A stretch of DNA of 64,000 bases, taken from NCBI GenBank assembly GCA_016705325.1, contig JADIYJ010000029.1, positions 62,001 to 126,000 of the forward strand, read 5' to 3'. This stretch comes from Pseudomonadota bacterium. Its GTDB lineage: Bacteria > Pseudomonadota > Gammaproteobacteria > Steroidobacterales > Steroidobacteraceae. The position numbers were made by a program, and so were the translations under genes. This document shows, in pieces, positions 34,521 to 42,478 of this stretch (position 1 is its first letter; the number at the start of each line of letters is the position of its first letter). Below the pieces are notes generated by a model that ran no database searches, was not told the origin of the DNA, and saw nothing but the letters and a program-made list of their open reading frames with translations.

Positions 34521-35120
34521 TTGGCATACGCCGGGGAGGTCGTCGATGAACTGCAGCGCGCACGCGAGGCGGCCGAGGAGCGCCGGCTGGTCACGTCCGC
34601 GGCAGACGGTTCGTCCGCGGCCTTCGAGCAGCTCTACCGCCGGCATTGCGCGCGCATCCACGCGTTGTGCCTGCGCATGACCGGCAACGTCGCGACGGCC
34701 GAGGATTGCACGCAGGAAGCCTTCGTGCAGGCGTGGCGGAACCTGCCGCGCTTCGAGACGCGCAGCGCGTTCGGGACGTGGCTGCACCGGATCGCGGTGA
34801 ACGCGGTGCTGCAGCAGACGCGACGTCGGGGTGAGTCGCTCGGCGCCGAGGATTCGGTAGAGCGCGAGGTGGCCGACGTCCTGGCCGACCACTCGACGGT
34901 CGATCCGGGCCGCAGCCGCGACCTCGAAACCGCCATCGCCGGGCTGCCCCCGGGAGCGCGACACGTGCTGGTGCTCGTGGGCGTGTACGGCCACTCGCAC
35001 GAGGAAGCCTCGCAGCTGCTCGGCATTGCGGTCGGCACCTGCAAGGCCCAGTTACACCGGGCCCGCGCACTGTTGAGCGCCAGGCTTGGCGAGACGGAGT
35101 GGAACCATGACGCAGGATGA
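34521..35120 (+). CDS. ECF-type RNA polymerase sigma factor
   Basis: 199-aa RpoE-like ECF sigma factor. Region 2 reads SAAFEQLYRRHCARIHALCL, TAEDCTQEAFVQAWRNLPRF and FGTWLHRIAVNAVLQQTRR. Region 4 reads IAGLPPGARHVLVLVGVYGH and a helix-turn-helix (HEEASQLLGIAVGTCKAQLH). The start is taken as the TTG at 34521, preceded by GAGGTG at a good distance; no ATG or GTG gives the complete region 2. It overlaps the next gene by 14 bp, the usual arrangement for a sigma and its anti-sigma. The linked DUF4097 gene suggests an envelope-related response. Confidence 0.88.
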   Translation: MAYAGEVVDELQRAREAAEERRLVTSAADGSSAAFEQLYRRHCARIHALCLRMTGNVATAEDCTQEAFVQAWRNLPRFETRSAFGTWLHRIAVNAVLQQTRRRGESLGAEDSVEREVADVLADHSTVDPGRSRDLETAIAGLPPGARHVLVLVGVYGHSHEEASQLLGIAVGTCKAQLHRARALLSARLGETEWNHDAG

Positions 35121-35745
35121 ACCAACAGCAGGGCACGCCGCAGCGCGACTCGATGCCCGGCTCAGTGAGTTGCCGCTCGAGGTGGCGCCCGGTCGTGACT
35201 TGTGGCCGGACATTGCGGCGCGGATTGATGAACGCGCACCGCCTGTTGCGCCCGCGACGCGACGTGCCGCCTGGCTCTGGCAGGCAGCGGCTGCGGTGGT
35301 GCTGGTCGCAGGCTCCTCACTGCTCACCGCGAGCCTGCTCGACAGAGATGTCCTGATGCAGCAGTCTGCGGTGCAGCCGGTCCCGGCGAACGCACGCGCG
35401 ACGGTGGTCATGCCAGCCGCGTTCGGGCCGGCGGGCCAGCTCGATCCGGAATACGTTGCAGCCCGCAGTCAGCTGACGCAGGTGCTGGACCAGCGCATCG
35501 CCGCACTGCCGACGTCTGCCCGTGCGAAGCTCGAGTTCAATCTCGGTGAGTTGCGTCGCGCCGCCGATGAGATCAATGCGGCGCTGGCCGAACAGCCGGG
35601 GGACCCGCTGCTCGAAGAGTTGCTGCTGAAGACATACCAGGACGAGCTGGCCGTGCTGTCGAACGTCAGCCAGTTGACCAACAGTCTCGCGAATGAGCCA
35701 GCGAATATGCCAGTGTCGCCCACTGGCGAGAGGATGCAGTTATGA
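35107..35745 (+). CDS. Probable anti-sigma factor (single-pass membrane protein)
   Basis: 212-aa protein with a cytosolic N-terminus of about 60 residues containing SELPLEVAPGRDLWPDIAAR, a pattern seen in anti-sigma proteins linked to RpoE-like factors. One membrane helix (LWQAAAAVVLVAGSSLLTAS) and a periplasmic helical region (ARAKLEFNLGELRRAADEIN and LLEELLLKTYQDELAVLSN) follow. It lacks the zinc-binding His-Cys motif of ZAS anti-sigmas. It overlaps the sigma gene upstream and the DUF4097 gene downstream (ATGA), so all three are one operon. The role is inferred mainly from position. Confidence 0.72.
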   Translation: MTQDEPTAGHAAARLDARLSELPLEVAPGRDLWPDIAARIDERAPPVAPATRRAAWLWQAAAAVVLVAGSSLLTASLLDRDVLMQQSAVQPVPANARATVVMPAAFGPAGQLDPEYVAARSQLTQVLDQRIAALPTSARAKLEFNLGELRRAADEINAALAEQPGDPLLEELLLKTYQDELAVLSNVSQLTNSLANEPANMPVSPTGERMQL

Positions 35746-36659
35746 ACACCGCCGTTGCCGCCGCTCCCAATCGCCGAACCGTGGCACGGTCCATCGCGCT
35801 GCTGGTCGCGACCCTGCCGCTCGTCGCGCTGGCAGGCACGCCGATCGACAAGCGTACGACGGCGGATCCGACCGGAACCGTCGAAATCTCGAATACCGCG
35901 GGATCGGTCCTGGTGACGGGTTGGGACCGCAACGAGGTGGAGGTCACGGGCGAACTCGGCAAGGGCACCGAGCGGCTCGAGTTCACCAAGTCCGACAAGA
36001 TCACCCGCATCAAGGTGGTTCTGCCCAACCGGTCCTCCAGCGTCGACGACACCGACCTGATCGTGAAGGTGCCTGCCGCTTCCCAGGTGTCGATCAACAC
36101 CGTGAGCGCCGATATCGGGGTCCAGGCCGTGCGCGGCACGCAACGCCTGCAGTCGGTGAGCGGTGACATGCGCACCGAGACCAGCGGCGAGGACCTGGAG
36201 TGCCGCACCGTCAGCGGCGACGTGATCATCGCCGGCTCCGGCCGGAAGGGGCTGGTTTCGATCACGACCGTGAGCGGCGATGCCAACGCTACCCGGCTCG
36301 CTGGCGAGGTGAACGGCAGCACCGTGAGCGGAGACTTCACGCTCGCCGTCGGCGAGACCAGCAGGTCGCGCCTGCGGTCGACCAGCGGCAACCTGACGTT
36401 GCAGGGCTCGCTGGCTCCGGACGCGCGCGTCGACATCGAAAGCATCAGCGGGGACGTGCGGCTCGACCTGGTCGGGAATACCGGCGCGGACTACGACGTT
36501 TCGAGCTTCAGCGGCGAGATCCGCCCCTGCTTCGGGCCAAAGCCCGTGCGCACCGACGAATACGCCCCGGGCAAGGAATGGCGCCATCAGGAAGCCAACG
36601 CCAGTGCCCGGGTGCGCATCAAGACGCTGAGCGGCGACGTCGGCGTGTGCCGGAAATAG
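35742..36659 (+). CDS. Exported DUF4097-type beta-helix protein
   Basis: 305-aa protein with a signal peptide (SIALLVATLPLVALAG) followed by short beta-strand repeats in which the motif VSGD or ISGD recurs every 18-25 residues (SVSGDMRTET, TVSGDVIIAG, TVSGDANATR, TVSGDFTLAV, SISGDVRLDL, LSGDVGVCR). This is the DUF4097 pattern, predicted to fold as a right-handed beta solenoid. Such proteins are commonly encoded next to ECF sigma/anti-sigma pairs and may sense or shield the envelope; no enzymatic role is known. Start ATG overlaps the anti-sigma stop. Confidence 0.82.
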   Translation: MNTAVAAAPNRRTVARSIALLVATLPLVALAGTPIDKRTTADPTGTVEISNTAGSVLVTGWDRNEVEVTGELGKGTERLEFTKSDKITRIKVVLPNRSSSVDDTDLIVKVPAASQVSINTVSADIGVQAVRGTQRLQSVSGDMRTETSGEDLECRTVSGDVIIAGSGRKGLVSITTVSGDANATRLAGEVNGSTVSGDFTLAVGETSRSRLRSTSGNLTLQGSLAPDARVDIESISGDVRLDLVGNTGADYDVSSFSGEIRPCFGPKPVRTDEYAPGKEWRHQEANASARVRIKTLSGDVGVCRK

Positions 36660-36797
36660 TCGCGCCGGGATACGCTCGCAGCGTGGATTGATGGACAATG
36701 CGGCGCGGAGGTACTGCCGCGCATCGCGCCGAGCCCAGCAACGAGTCCCGCGACCGGGCGGCTCAGCCCAGGGTGGCAATGACGAAACGGGCATCCG

Positions 36798-38624
36798 ATG
36801 GCTCTCCTCGCTGAAATCAAACGTCGTCGCGTCGGCAAGGTCGCCATTGCCTACGGCGCGGTTGCATGGGCGGTCACCGAGGTCGCTTCGGTCGTGCTGC
36901 CCGCGTTGTACGTCCCCGAATGGGCCATGACCTTCCTCGTCATCTTCCTGCTGGTCGGGTTCCCGATCGCGATGGTGCTCGCGTGGGTGTTCGACGTCAG
37001 CGCGACCGGCATCGAGCGGACTGAGCCGCTGCCTGGGGCGCCGCCGCAAATGCAGTTCCGTACGCGTGCGGTGTTCGGCGTCGTGGTGCTGGTCGCGATG
37101 ACCGGGCTGGGCTACCTCCTGTACGAGCGCGGCCTCGGCCGTGCCGAGGCGGCCGGTAGCCCAAGTTCGATTGCCGTGCTGCCGTTCGCTAACCTGAGTG
37201 GCGACGCCGGCAAGGACTACTTCAGCGACGGCATGTCCGAGGAGCTGCTGAACCTGCTGGCCCGCGTGCCCGGACTCAAGGTGGCCGCCCGCACCTCGGC
37301 GTTCGCCTACAAGGGCCGCAACGTCGACGTCCGCGAAGTCGGCAAGGAACTCGGCGTTGAAACCGTGCTCGAGGGCAGCGTGCGCCAGTCCGGCGACCAG
37401 GTGCGCATCACGGCGCAGCTGATCGATGCGCGTACCGGCTTTCACCTCTGGTCGGAAACCTACGACCGCCAGATGGCGGACATCTTCGCGGTGCAGGACG
37501 AGATCGCGACGGCGATCGTCTATAAGCTGAGGATCGAACTCGCGCCGAAGGAACAGCAGCTTGCGCAGCGTGACGCGGCGCCCACCCGGAACGTCGAAGC
37601 GTACGAGTTGTACCTGCAGGCAAGGGCCATCTGGAAGCGTCGCGGGGAAGGCAACCTGATGCGCGCCGTCGAGTTGTACCAGTCCGCGTTGTCGCGCGAT
37701 CCCGGATTCGCACGCGCGCATGCGGCACTGGCTTCTGCCTACGTCGTGCTGCCTGGCTACAGCGCCGAAGAAGGCGACGAGGAGAAGTACCTGCGAATGG
37801 CGGAGCAGTCGGCACGGCAGGCGCTGGCACTCGATCCGAAGATCGGCGAGGCGCACGCCGTGCTGGCGCAGATCAACTCCGAACGCGGCAACCTGCTCGA
37901 TGCGGAGTCCGGCTTCTTTTTCGCGATCTCGCTGGAGCCGAACGAACCTACCCCGCACCACTGGTATTCGATCCTGCTGCAGAAGGTCGGCCGTCTGGAC
38001 GCCGCGCTCGAGCAGGCGCGACGCGCGTATGAGCTCGACCCGAGCGCGCCGGTGCTGGCGTCGAACCTTGCCAGCGTCTACCTGATGCGAGGCGAAGACG
38101 AGCAGGCACTGAATTTCTCGCGGCTCGCCGGCGAACTCGGCATCATCAGCGGCGCGACCGAGGGCATCGATGCCACCGTGGCGATGCGTCGCGGGCAGTG
38201 GGACGAGTCGAAGCGACTGCTGCTGGCCCAGGAACACCTGCCAGCCGAGCTCAAATCGAAGGTGGCCGACTTCGTTGACGCCGTCGCGACGCCGGCAAAG
38301 CGCCCGGCTGTCGTGGCCGGACTGCGCGCAGTCGACCCGAAGGTTGCAAGGCAGGTGGACCTGTTGCAGCCCTACCTGCAGCTGGGGCAGAACGACATCG
38401 CATTCCAGATCGTCGAGGATTCACTGGCAGACGACCGGATGGCGTGGTCGCGCGACTGGAGCGTCACCAAAGCCTGGGGCCCCGAAGCCACCGGCTTCCG
38501 CAAGGATCCACGCTTCGCGAAGGTCGCCGAGCGCATCGGCCTGGTCGACTACTGGAAGCAGTACGGCTACCCGGACCGTTGCCACGCCGGCACGGGCGAC
38601 GTCGCCCTCGTCTGTTCCTCGTGA
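36798..38624 (+). CDS. TolB-like/TPR membrane protein (CadC/adenylate-cyclase-associated type)
   Basis: 608-aa protein with three N-terminal membrane segments (VAIAYGAVAWAVTEVASVVL; MTFLVIFLLVGFPIAMVLAW; AVFGVVVLVAMTGLGYLLY). The conserved FANLSGDAGKDYFSDGMSEE and GVETVLEGSVRQSGDQVRIT segment of the FlgO/TolB-like N-domain follows, then tetratricopeptide repeats to the C-terminus (for example AVELYQSALSRDPGFARAHA and AHAVLAQINSERGNLLDAES). In relatives this region is fused to a winged-helix or adenylate-cyclase domain; neither is present here. It probably acts as a protein-interaction scaffold at the inner membrane. Its stop overlaps the mutY start by four bases (GTGA). Confidence 0.82.
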   Translation: MALLAEIKRRRVGKVAIAYGAVAWAVTEVASVVLPALYVPEWAMTFLVIFLLVGFPIAMVLAWVFDVSATGIERTEPLPGAPPQMQFRTRAVFGVVVLVAMTGLGYLLYERGLGRAEAAGSPSSIAVLPFANLSGDAGKDYFSDGMSEELLNLLARVPGLKVAARTSAFAYKGRNVDVREVGKELGVETVLEGSVRQSGDQVRITAQLIDARTGFHLWSETYDRQMADIFAVQDEIATAIVYKLRIELAPKEQQLAQRDAAPTRNVEAYELYLQARAIWKRRGEGNLMRAVELYQSALSRDPGFARAHAALASAYVVLPGYSAEEGDEEKYLRMAEQSARQALALDPKIGEAHAVLAQINSERGNLLDAESGFFFAISLEPNEPTPHHWYSILLQKVGRLDAALEQARRAYELDPSAPVLASNLASVYLMRGEDEQALNFSRLAGELGIISGATEGIDATVAMRRGQWDESKRLLLAQEHLPAELKSKVADFVDAVATPAKRPAVVAGLRAVDPKVARQVDLLQPYLQLGQNDIAFQIVEDSLADDRMAWSRDWSVTKAWGPEATGFRKDPRFAKVAERIGLVDYWKQYGYPDRCHAGTGDVALVCSS

Positions 38625-39664
38625 ATGTGGCGGAGTTCGCGCCGGCGCTGCTGCGCTGGCACGAGAGCGACGGACGCAAGGGCCTCCCATGGCAGCGGGA
38701 CCGCACTCCGTACCGCGTGTGGATCTCCGAGATCATGCTGCAGCAGACCCAGGTGGGAACGGCCGCTGGCTACTACCAGCGCTTCATCGCGCGTTTTCCG
38801 ACAGTGCGCGATCTGGCGGCAGCCCAGCTCGATGAAGTGCTGCACCTCTGGTCCGGCCTTGGTTATTACGCGCGCGCGCGCAACCTGCAGCGCGCGGCCC
38901 AGATAGTCATGCAGCGTCACCGCGGTGAGTTTCCAGCGGCGCTCGATGAGGTGATGGCGCTGCCCGGCATCGGGCGCTCGACGGCGGGCGCGATCCTGGC
39001 GTTGTCCCGCGGCGAACGTCATCCGATCCTCGATGGCAACGTCAGGCGGGTGCTGGCCCGGCACTTTGCCGTCGAAGGCTTTCCTGGCGACGCGGCGGTC
39101 GAACGCAGGCTCTGGACGCTGGCCGAAGAATGCACGCCGCACTCGCGCATGGACGAATACACGCAGGGCATCATGGATCTCGGCGCGACGATCTGCACGC
39201 GGGCCAACCCAGCCTGCCTGTTGTGTCCGGTCAACCCGGCATGCGAGGCCCGGCAGAATGATACGCAGCGCCTGTATCCCGCCCCGAAGCCGCGCAAGGC
39301 GCGTCCGCAGCGCGCGGCGTGGGTCGTGCTCGCGCGCCGCGGCCACAAGGTGTTGCTGGAGCGGCGTCCGCCCAGCGGCATCTGGGGCGGCCTTTGGGGT
39401 CTGCCGGAATTCCCTACGCGCCAGCACGCCGCCCAATGGTGCCGGGAGCATCTCGCGGGTTCCTCGGCGTTGCAGTCGGAGGAACCGCTCAAGCACGCGT
39501 TCAGTCACTTCGACTACGACATCAAGCCGCTCACGGTGCATTGCGCCGGCAAGGCGCCAGCGCTGCGCGACGATGACCGCTATCGCTGGTACGACGTCGA
39601 GGCTCCGGCCGCGGTGGGAGTGCCGAAGCCGATCGCGACGCTGCTGCAGCGGCCGCTGCGCTGA
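38621..39664 (+). CDS. mutY: A/G-specific adenine DNA glycosylase
   Basis: Removes adenine mispaired with 8-oxoguanine. The 347-aa protein has the catalytic Glu in WISEIMLQQTQV, the helix-hairpin-helix LPGIGRSTAGAILALSRGER followed by the catalytic Asp in LDGNVRRVLARHF, and the iron-sulfur cluster ligands in CTRANPACLLCPVNPAC (C-x6-C-x2-C-x5-C). A C-terminal NUDIX-like domain recognises 8-oxoG (RPPSGIWGGLWGLPEFP, FSHFDYDIKPL). The start is the GTG at 38621 overlapping the TPR gene's stop; a second GTG two codons later is possible. YggX, often linked to mutY, is 0.7 kb downstream but convergent. Confidence 0.95.
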   Translation: MNVAEFAPALLRWHESDGRKGLPWQRDRTPYRVWISEIMLQQTQVGTAAGYYQRFIARFPTVRDLAAAQLDEVLHLWSGLGYYARARNLQRAAQIVMQRHRGEFPAALDEVMALPGIGRSTAGAILALSRGERHPILDGNVRRVLARHFAVEGFPGDAAVERRLWTLAEECTPHSRMDEYTQGIMDLGATICTRANPACLLCPVNPACEARQNDTQRLYPAPKPRKARPQRAAWVVLARRGHKVLLERRPPSGIWGGLWGLPEFPTRQHAAQWCREHLAGSSALQSEEPLKHAFSHFDYDIKPLTVHCAGKAPALRDDDRYRWYDVEAPAAVGVPKPIATLLQRPLR

Positions 39665-39787
39665 GCGGTCGATGCGGCCTGTTCTTTGTCGACGCCACCG
39701 TGATCCTCGTGCGTCAGATCAGAGAGCGTCGCATGGCGGTCCGGTAACATACGCCGCATCGTCCAGGCCCTACCGCCAGGTGCCGCA

Positions 39788-40195
39788 ATGTCGTCCGCTC
39801 CCGCCGCTGATCGAACGTTCGCCCTGCGTTGCATCGTCGCCGGCGCGCTGCTGATGTTGCTCGGCGTCATCCTCGGGGCGTTTGGCGCGCATGCACTGCA
39901 GAAGATGCTCACGCTCAAGCAACTGTCGAGCTACCAGACGGCGGTGCTGTATCAGCAGTTGCACTCGCTGGGACTGATCATGGTGGGGATCATTGCGCTG
40001 GTGACGCCGGCGTCGCGCTGGCTGCCGCGCGCCGCGGTGCTGTTCGGAGTCGGCATTTTCTGCTTCTCGGGTTCAATCTACGCGATGACGTTCGGCGCGC
40101 CTCGCTGGCTCGGCATGGTCGCGCCGATGGGCGGAATCAGCTTCATGCTCGCGTGGCTCGCGGTCGCGATGCACGCAGGGAAAGGGACACGGTGA
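39788..40195 (+). CDS. DUF423 family small membrane protein
   Basis: 135-aa protein with four predicted membrane helices. The family-typical GALLMLLGVILGAFGAHALQ, YQTAVLYQQLHSLGLIMVGI, GIFCFSGSIYAMTFG and MVAPMGGISFMLAWLAVAM segments are all present. DUF423 (YgdD-like) proteins have no firmly established function. The stop codon is followed immediately by the GGAAGGGC tandem repeat that fills the gap to the convergent yggX gene. Confidence 0.88.
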   Translation: MSSAPAADRTFALRCIVAGALLMLLGVILGAFGAHALQKMLTLKQLSSYQTAVLYQQLHSLGLIMVGIIALVTPASRWLPRAAVLFGVGIFCFSGSIYAMTFGAPRWLGMVAPMGGISFMLAWLAVAMHAGKGTR

Positions 40196-40343
40196 GGAAG
40201 GGCGGAAGGGCGGAAGGGCGGAAGGGCGGAAGGGCGGAAGGGCGGAAGGTAGGCAGGGCCATCCCTGACTACTTCCTAACCTTCCTGGCCTTCCTGACCT
40301 TCCTGTCCTTCCTGTCCTTCCTCCCCTTCCTGTCCTTCCCCCT
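40196..40343. repeat. Two complementary tandem-repeat arrays between convergent genes
   Basis: Six perfect copies of GGAAGGGC (40196-40243) plus a partial seventh begin right after the DUF423 stop. About 20 bp later come seven 9-bp units of consensus CTTCCTGNC (40272-40334) and a degenerate eighth, ending at the yggX stop. The purine-rich array is broadly complementary to the pyrimidine-rich one, so transcripts from either side could fold into a long imperfect hairpin. It may act as a bidirectional terminator. Unit lengths of 8 and 9 bp suggest slippage-prone DNA. Confidence 0.88.
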
Positions 40344-40610
40344 CTACTCCGGCCGGAATTCGGCCGGCTTGGCGCTGCCTCCGCCGAACAGGAACTTCTC
40401 CATTTCCTCGGCGAGGAACTTGCGCGCCTTCGGGTCGATCGTCGACAGGCGGTACTCGTTGATCAGCATCGTCTGGTGGCCGACCCAGGCGCGCCAGGCT
40501 TCGGCCGAGATGTCTTCGTAGATCCGCTTGCCCAGGTCGCCCGGGTATGGAACGCGATCGAGGCCATCGGCTTCGCGCTGCAGGTATTGGCAATAGATGG
40601 TGCGTGGCAT
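40344..40610 (-). CDS. yggX: Oxidative damage protection / Fe(II)-trafficking protein YggX
   Basis: 88-aa protein matching YggX: RTIYCQYLQREADGLDRVPY with the conserved Cys, PGDLGKRIYEDISAEAWRAW, QTMLINEYRLSTIDPKARKF. YggX protects iron-sulfur proteins from oxidants and is thought to help iron trafficking. The C-terminal tail is slightly extended (FLFGGGSAKPAEFRPE). The stop lies at the edge of the CTTCC repeat array. Confidence 0.95.
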   Translation of the reverse strand: MPRTIYCQYLQREADGLDRVPYPGDLGKRIYEDISAEAWRAWVGHQTMLINEYRLSTIDPKARKFLAEEMEKFLFGGGSAKPAEFRPE

Positions 40611-40673
40611 GGGGCAGGGGACAGGAGTTAGAGGTTGGTCGGATGGCGCGTTGCGCCACGCTTCATGACTGGA

Positions 40674-41168
40674 TCAGCTCAGGACGGTGGTCGAGACGAT
40701 GATGCCGTCTTCGTCCACGTAGACGAACTCGCCCGGCCGGAACGTCACGCCCGCAAAACGCACGGGCACGTCGCGCTCGCCTTCGCCGCGCTTGTCGCTG
40801 CGCAGCGGCATCGTACCGAGCGCGCGGATACCGAGGTCCATGCGGCCAAGCTCGACCGAATCGCGGATGCAGCCGTGGATGATCACGCCCGCCCAGCCGT
40901 TGCTGACTGCGGCAAGGCCGAGCTTGCCGCCCAGCAGTGCGCGCCGGCGCGAACCACCGCCATCGACGACCAGCACGCGGCCTTCGCCCGGGCTCTCCAC
41001 CGCTTCCTTGACCCGCGAGTTGTCTTCGAAGCAGCGAACGGTGCTGATCGGGCCGTGAAATGCGCGACGGCCGCCGAACTCGTGGAAGGTCGGCTCGCAC
41101 ACCTGCACCCGATCGCCGTGATCGTCGCAGAGGTCGGCCGTGCCCCTGGCCAGGGTGGGTGTCGTCAT
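40674..41168 (-). CDS. rraA: RraA family protein (ribonuclease E activity regulator / HMG aldolase-like)
   Basis: 164-aa protein of the RraA fold. It shows TADLCDDHGDRVQVCEPTFH, FGGRRAFHGPISTVRCFEDN, GRVLVVDGGGSRRRALLGGK, GWAGVIIHGCIRDSVELGRM and the C-terminal PVRFAGVTFRPGEFVYVDED. Length and pattern fit the compact RraA proteins that inhibit RNase E. The G-x(20)-R-D motif is also shared with 4-hydroxy-4-methyl-2-oxoglutarate aldolases, so an enzymatic role is possible. Same strand as yggX, 63 bp upstream of it. Confidence 0.92.
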   Translation of the reverse strand: MTTPTLARGTADLCDDHGDRVQVCEPTFHEFGGRRAFHGPISTVRCFEDNSRVKEAVESPGEGRVLVVDGGGSRRRALLGGKLGLAAVSNGWAGVIIHGCIRDSVELGRMDLGIRALGTMPLRSDKRGEGERDVPVRFAGVTFRPGEFVYVDEDGIIVSTTVLS

Positions 41169-41261
41169 CGTCGCCGCGCCTCGTCGTCGGCTGAGAATCG
41201 TCGCCAGCGAATTATAGGGCGCGACAGTGGTTGTTCGTGCGGCGCTGAGAATGTGCGGCGG

Positions 41262-41287
41262 GGGAGGGCGTCTTGCGACGCCCTCCC
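41262..41287 (-). terminator. Hairpin downstream of hsp20
   Basis: GGGAGGGCGTC (41262-41272) and GACGCCCTCCC (41277-41287) form a perfect 11-bp stem with a TTGC loop, 23 bp beyond the hsp20 stop. There is no clear T-run after it on the minus strand, so termination efficiency is uncertain. Confidence 0.6.
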
Positions 41288-41310
41288 GGCAACCCGCGGG
41301 CCGGAACGGC

Positions 41311-41754
41311 TTACTGGATCTGGATCTGCCGCGGCTGCGGCTCGGTGACCCGCTGCTTCGGGATATGAATCACGATCACTCCGTCGCGGCTCTCGGCGCG
41401 GATGCCCTGTTCGTCGGCGTTCTCAGGCAACGCGAAGCGCCGCGCGAAGGAGCCGTAAAAGCGTTCGGTGCGATGGACCTTCTCCTGCTCTTCGACCTTC
41501 TCCTGCTTGCGCTCGCCGGCGAGCGTGAGCACGCCGTCCTGCACCGTGATGCTGACGTCTTCCTTGCGGACTTCCGGCAACTCGGCCTTGATCAAGTACT
41601 CGCCGTCGGTTTCGCTCACGTCGGCCGCGGGCGCCCACTCGCGAGGCGGCTGGGTCGCGGCGCCCTGGCGCGGCCAGCGCCGCATCGATTCGGCAAAGAA
41701 ACGGTCGAACACGTCGTCGACGTCACGGAACGGTTCCCACTTGATGACACGCAT
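41311..41754 (-). CDS. Hsp20/alpha-crystallin family small heat-shock protein
   Basis: 147-aa ATP-independent chaperone that holds unfolding proteins. The alpha-crystallin domain is complete: WAPAADVSETDGEYLIKAEL, PEVRKEDVSITVQDGVLTLA, GERKQEKVEEQEKVHRTERF, FARRFALPENADEQGI and a C-terminal tail. The start is the ATG at 41754 (MRVIKWEPFRDVDDVFDRFF) with an AGGAGG about 9 bp upstream. A sigma-32-type promoter and a 5'-UTR hairpin lie upstream, so heat induction is expected. Confidence 0.94.
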   Translation of the reverse strand: MRVIKWEPFRDVDDVFDRFFAESMRRWPRQGAATQPPREWAPAADVSETDGEYLIKAELPEVRKEDVSITVQDGVLTLAGERKQEKVEEQEKVHRTERFYGSFARRFALPENADEQGIRAESRDGVIVIHIPKQRVTEPQPRQIQIQ

Positions 41755-41774
41755 GGTCGCATACCTCCTGCCCG

Positions 41775-41794
41775 GGGATTGCCCCTGCAATCCC
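41775..41794 (-). promoter_or_regulatory. 5'-UTR hairpin of hsp20
   Basis: Between the predicted transcription start and the Shine-Dalgarno of hsp20 the leader holds a perfect 8-bp stem (GGGATTGC and GCAATCCC around a 4-nt loop). The stem does not itself cover the AGGAGG, so a simple ROSE or fourU thermometer is not evident. It could stabilise the mRNA or work with a larger fold. Confidence 0.4.
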
Positions 41795-41807
41795 TACGTG
41801 CCGCCAT

Positions 41808-41835
41808 AGATGTGAGCGCCGGGCGGCGTTTCAAG
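41808..41835 (-). promoter_or_regulatory. Sigma-32-type heat-shock promoter of hsp20
   Basis: On the minus strand, CTTGAAA (41835-41829) is a perfect match to the sigma-32 -35 consensus. After a 13-bp spacer comes TCACATCT (41815-41808), close to the -10 consensus CCCCATNT. It is positioned to give a leader of about 45 nt before the hsp20 ATG. Confidence 0.75.
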
Positions 41836-41877
41836 GGGTGGGCGAGACGGTCGATGCCGCGTGAAAACGTGACGCAC

Positions 41878-41915
41878 AAAAGCAAACGGCGCGACCGGTT
41901 CTGCCCGATCGCGCC
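41878..41915 (-). terminator. Rho-independent terminator of the HiPIP gene
   Basis: GGCGCGA (41888-41894) and TCGCGCC (41909-41915) form a GC-rich stem with further inner pairing. On the minus strand it is followed by a T-rich stretch (GTTTGCTTTTG). It lies 25 bp downstream of the HiPIP stop. Confidence 0.7.
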
Positions 41916-41939
41916 GCTCAGCAGCCGCTGCAGTGCGGG

Positions 41940-42275
41940 TTACGGCCTCTTGACGTAGACCTTGCACCAGCCCTTCGCGGCGACCGGCCGGCCGGCGAAG
42001 ATGTTGCAGGGCACCTCGGTCATGCCCGGCTTGGCCGTCGGGGCCTGCAGGCAGTTGGCGCAATTCTGGCCCGGCTTGAAGTTCGGGTTGGCCTTGGCGT
42101 CAACCTTCGCCGCGTCTTCAACGTAGCCGAGCGACTTGGCCTGTGGCTCGTTCGGGTCGACCCTGCCGCTCGCTGCGGTTGCGGTACGGCTCAGCAGCGC
42201 GGACACCGGCACGGCCGCTACGCCCAGGAGCGCACCCTTCAACAGCGTGCGACGCGGAAACTTCTGTTCGGACAT
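41940..42275 (-). CDS. High-potential iron-sulfur protein (HiPIP)
   Basis: 111-aa periplasmic electron carrier with a [4Fe-4S] cluster. A Tat-type signal is visible (FPRRTLLKGALLGVAAVPVS) and the four cluster Cys follow as C-x2-C-x14-C-x13-C within CANCLQAPTAKPGM through AAKGWC. HiPIPs feed electrons to terminal oxidases or photosynthetic reaction centres; no photosynthesis genes are seen here. The ATG at 42275 is chosen because it directly precedes the Tat signal and follows an AGGAG-like sequence. Confidence 0.92.
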   Translation of the reverse strand: MSEQKFPRRTLLKGALLGVAAVPVSALLSRTATAASGRVDPNEPQAKSLGYVEDAAKVDAKANPNFKPGQNCANCLQAPTAKPGMTEVPCNIFAGRPVAAKGWCKVYVKRP

Positions 42276-42409
42276 TTGGATACTTCTCCTCGAGAGGTGA
42301 CAATCGACCCGTTGCATGAATTCTACGCGGCCTGAATCCTGCCTGTGCATTCGACTGCATTTCAAGGTGGAGGTTTCATCCTGGACTCACGGCTCACTGC
42401 AAGCATTAT

Positions 42410-42426
42410 TGAGAATCACTCGCAAT
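42410..42426. promoter_or_regulatory. Fur-box-like inverted repeat
   Basis: TTGAGAATCACTCGCAA resembles a degenerate Fur box (TGAGAAT and ACTCGCA around a central C, 5 of 7 positions symmetric). It lies between the divergent HiPIP and YbhN-like genes, closer to the latter. No iron-uptake gene is adjacent, so the match is only suggestive. Confidence 0.3.
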
Positions 42427-42478
42427 TGTCTGGCCGCGCCGCGGGTTCCGGCCCCGCTGTCGAGCACCGAGATTCCTG

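Noticed and set aside
35469..38237. Open frame of 922 codons on the minus strand
   Set aside because: It lies opposite four well-supported plus-strand genes (anti-sigma, DUF4097, TPR protein and their junctions), crosses their boundaries, and has no domain pattern.
40196..40343. Possible CRISPR array
   Set aside because: Units are 8-9 bp and directly tandem, with no spacers and no cas genes nearby.
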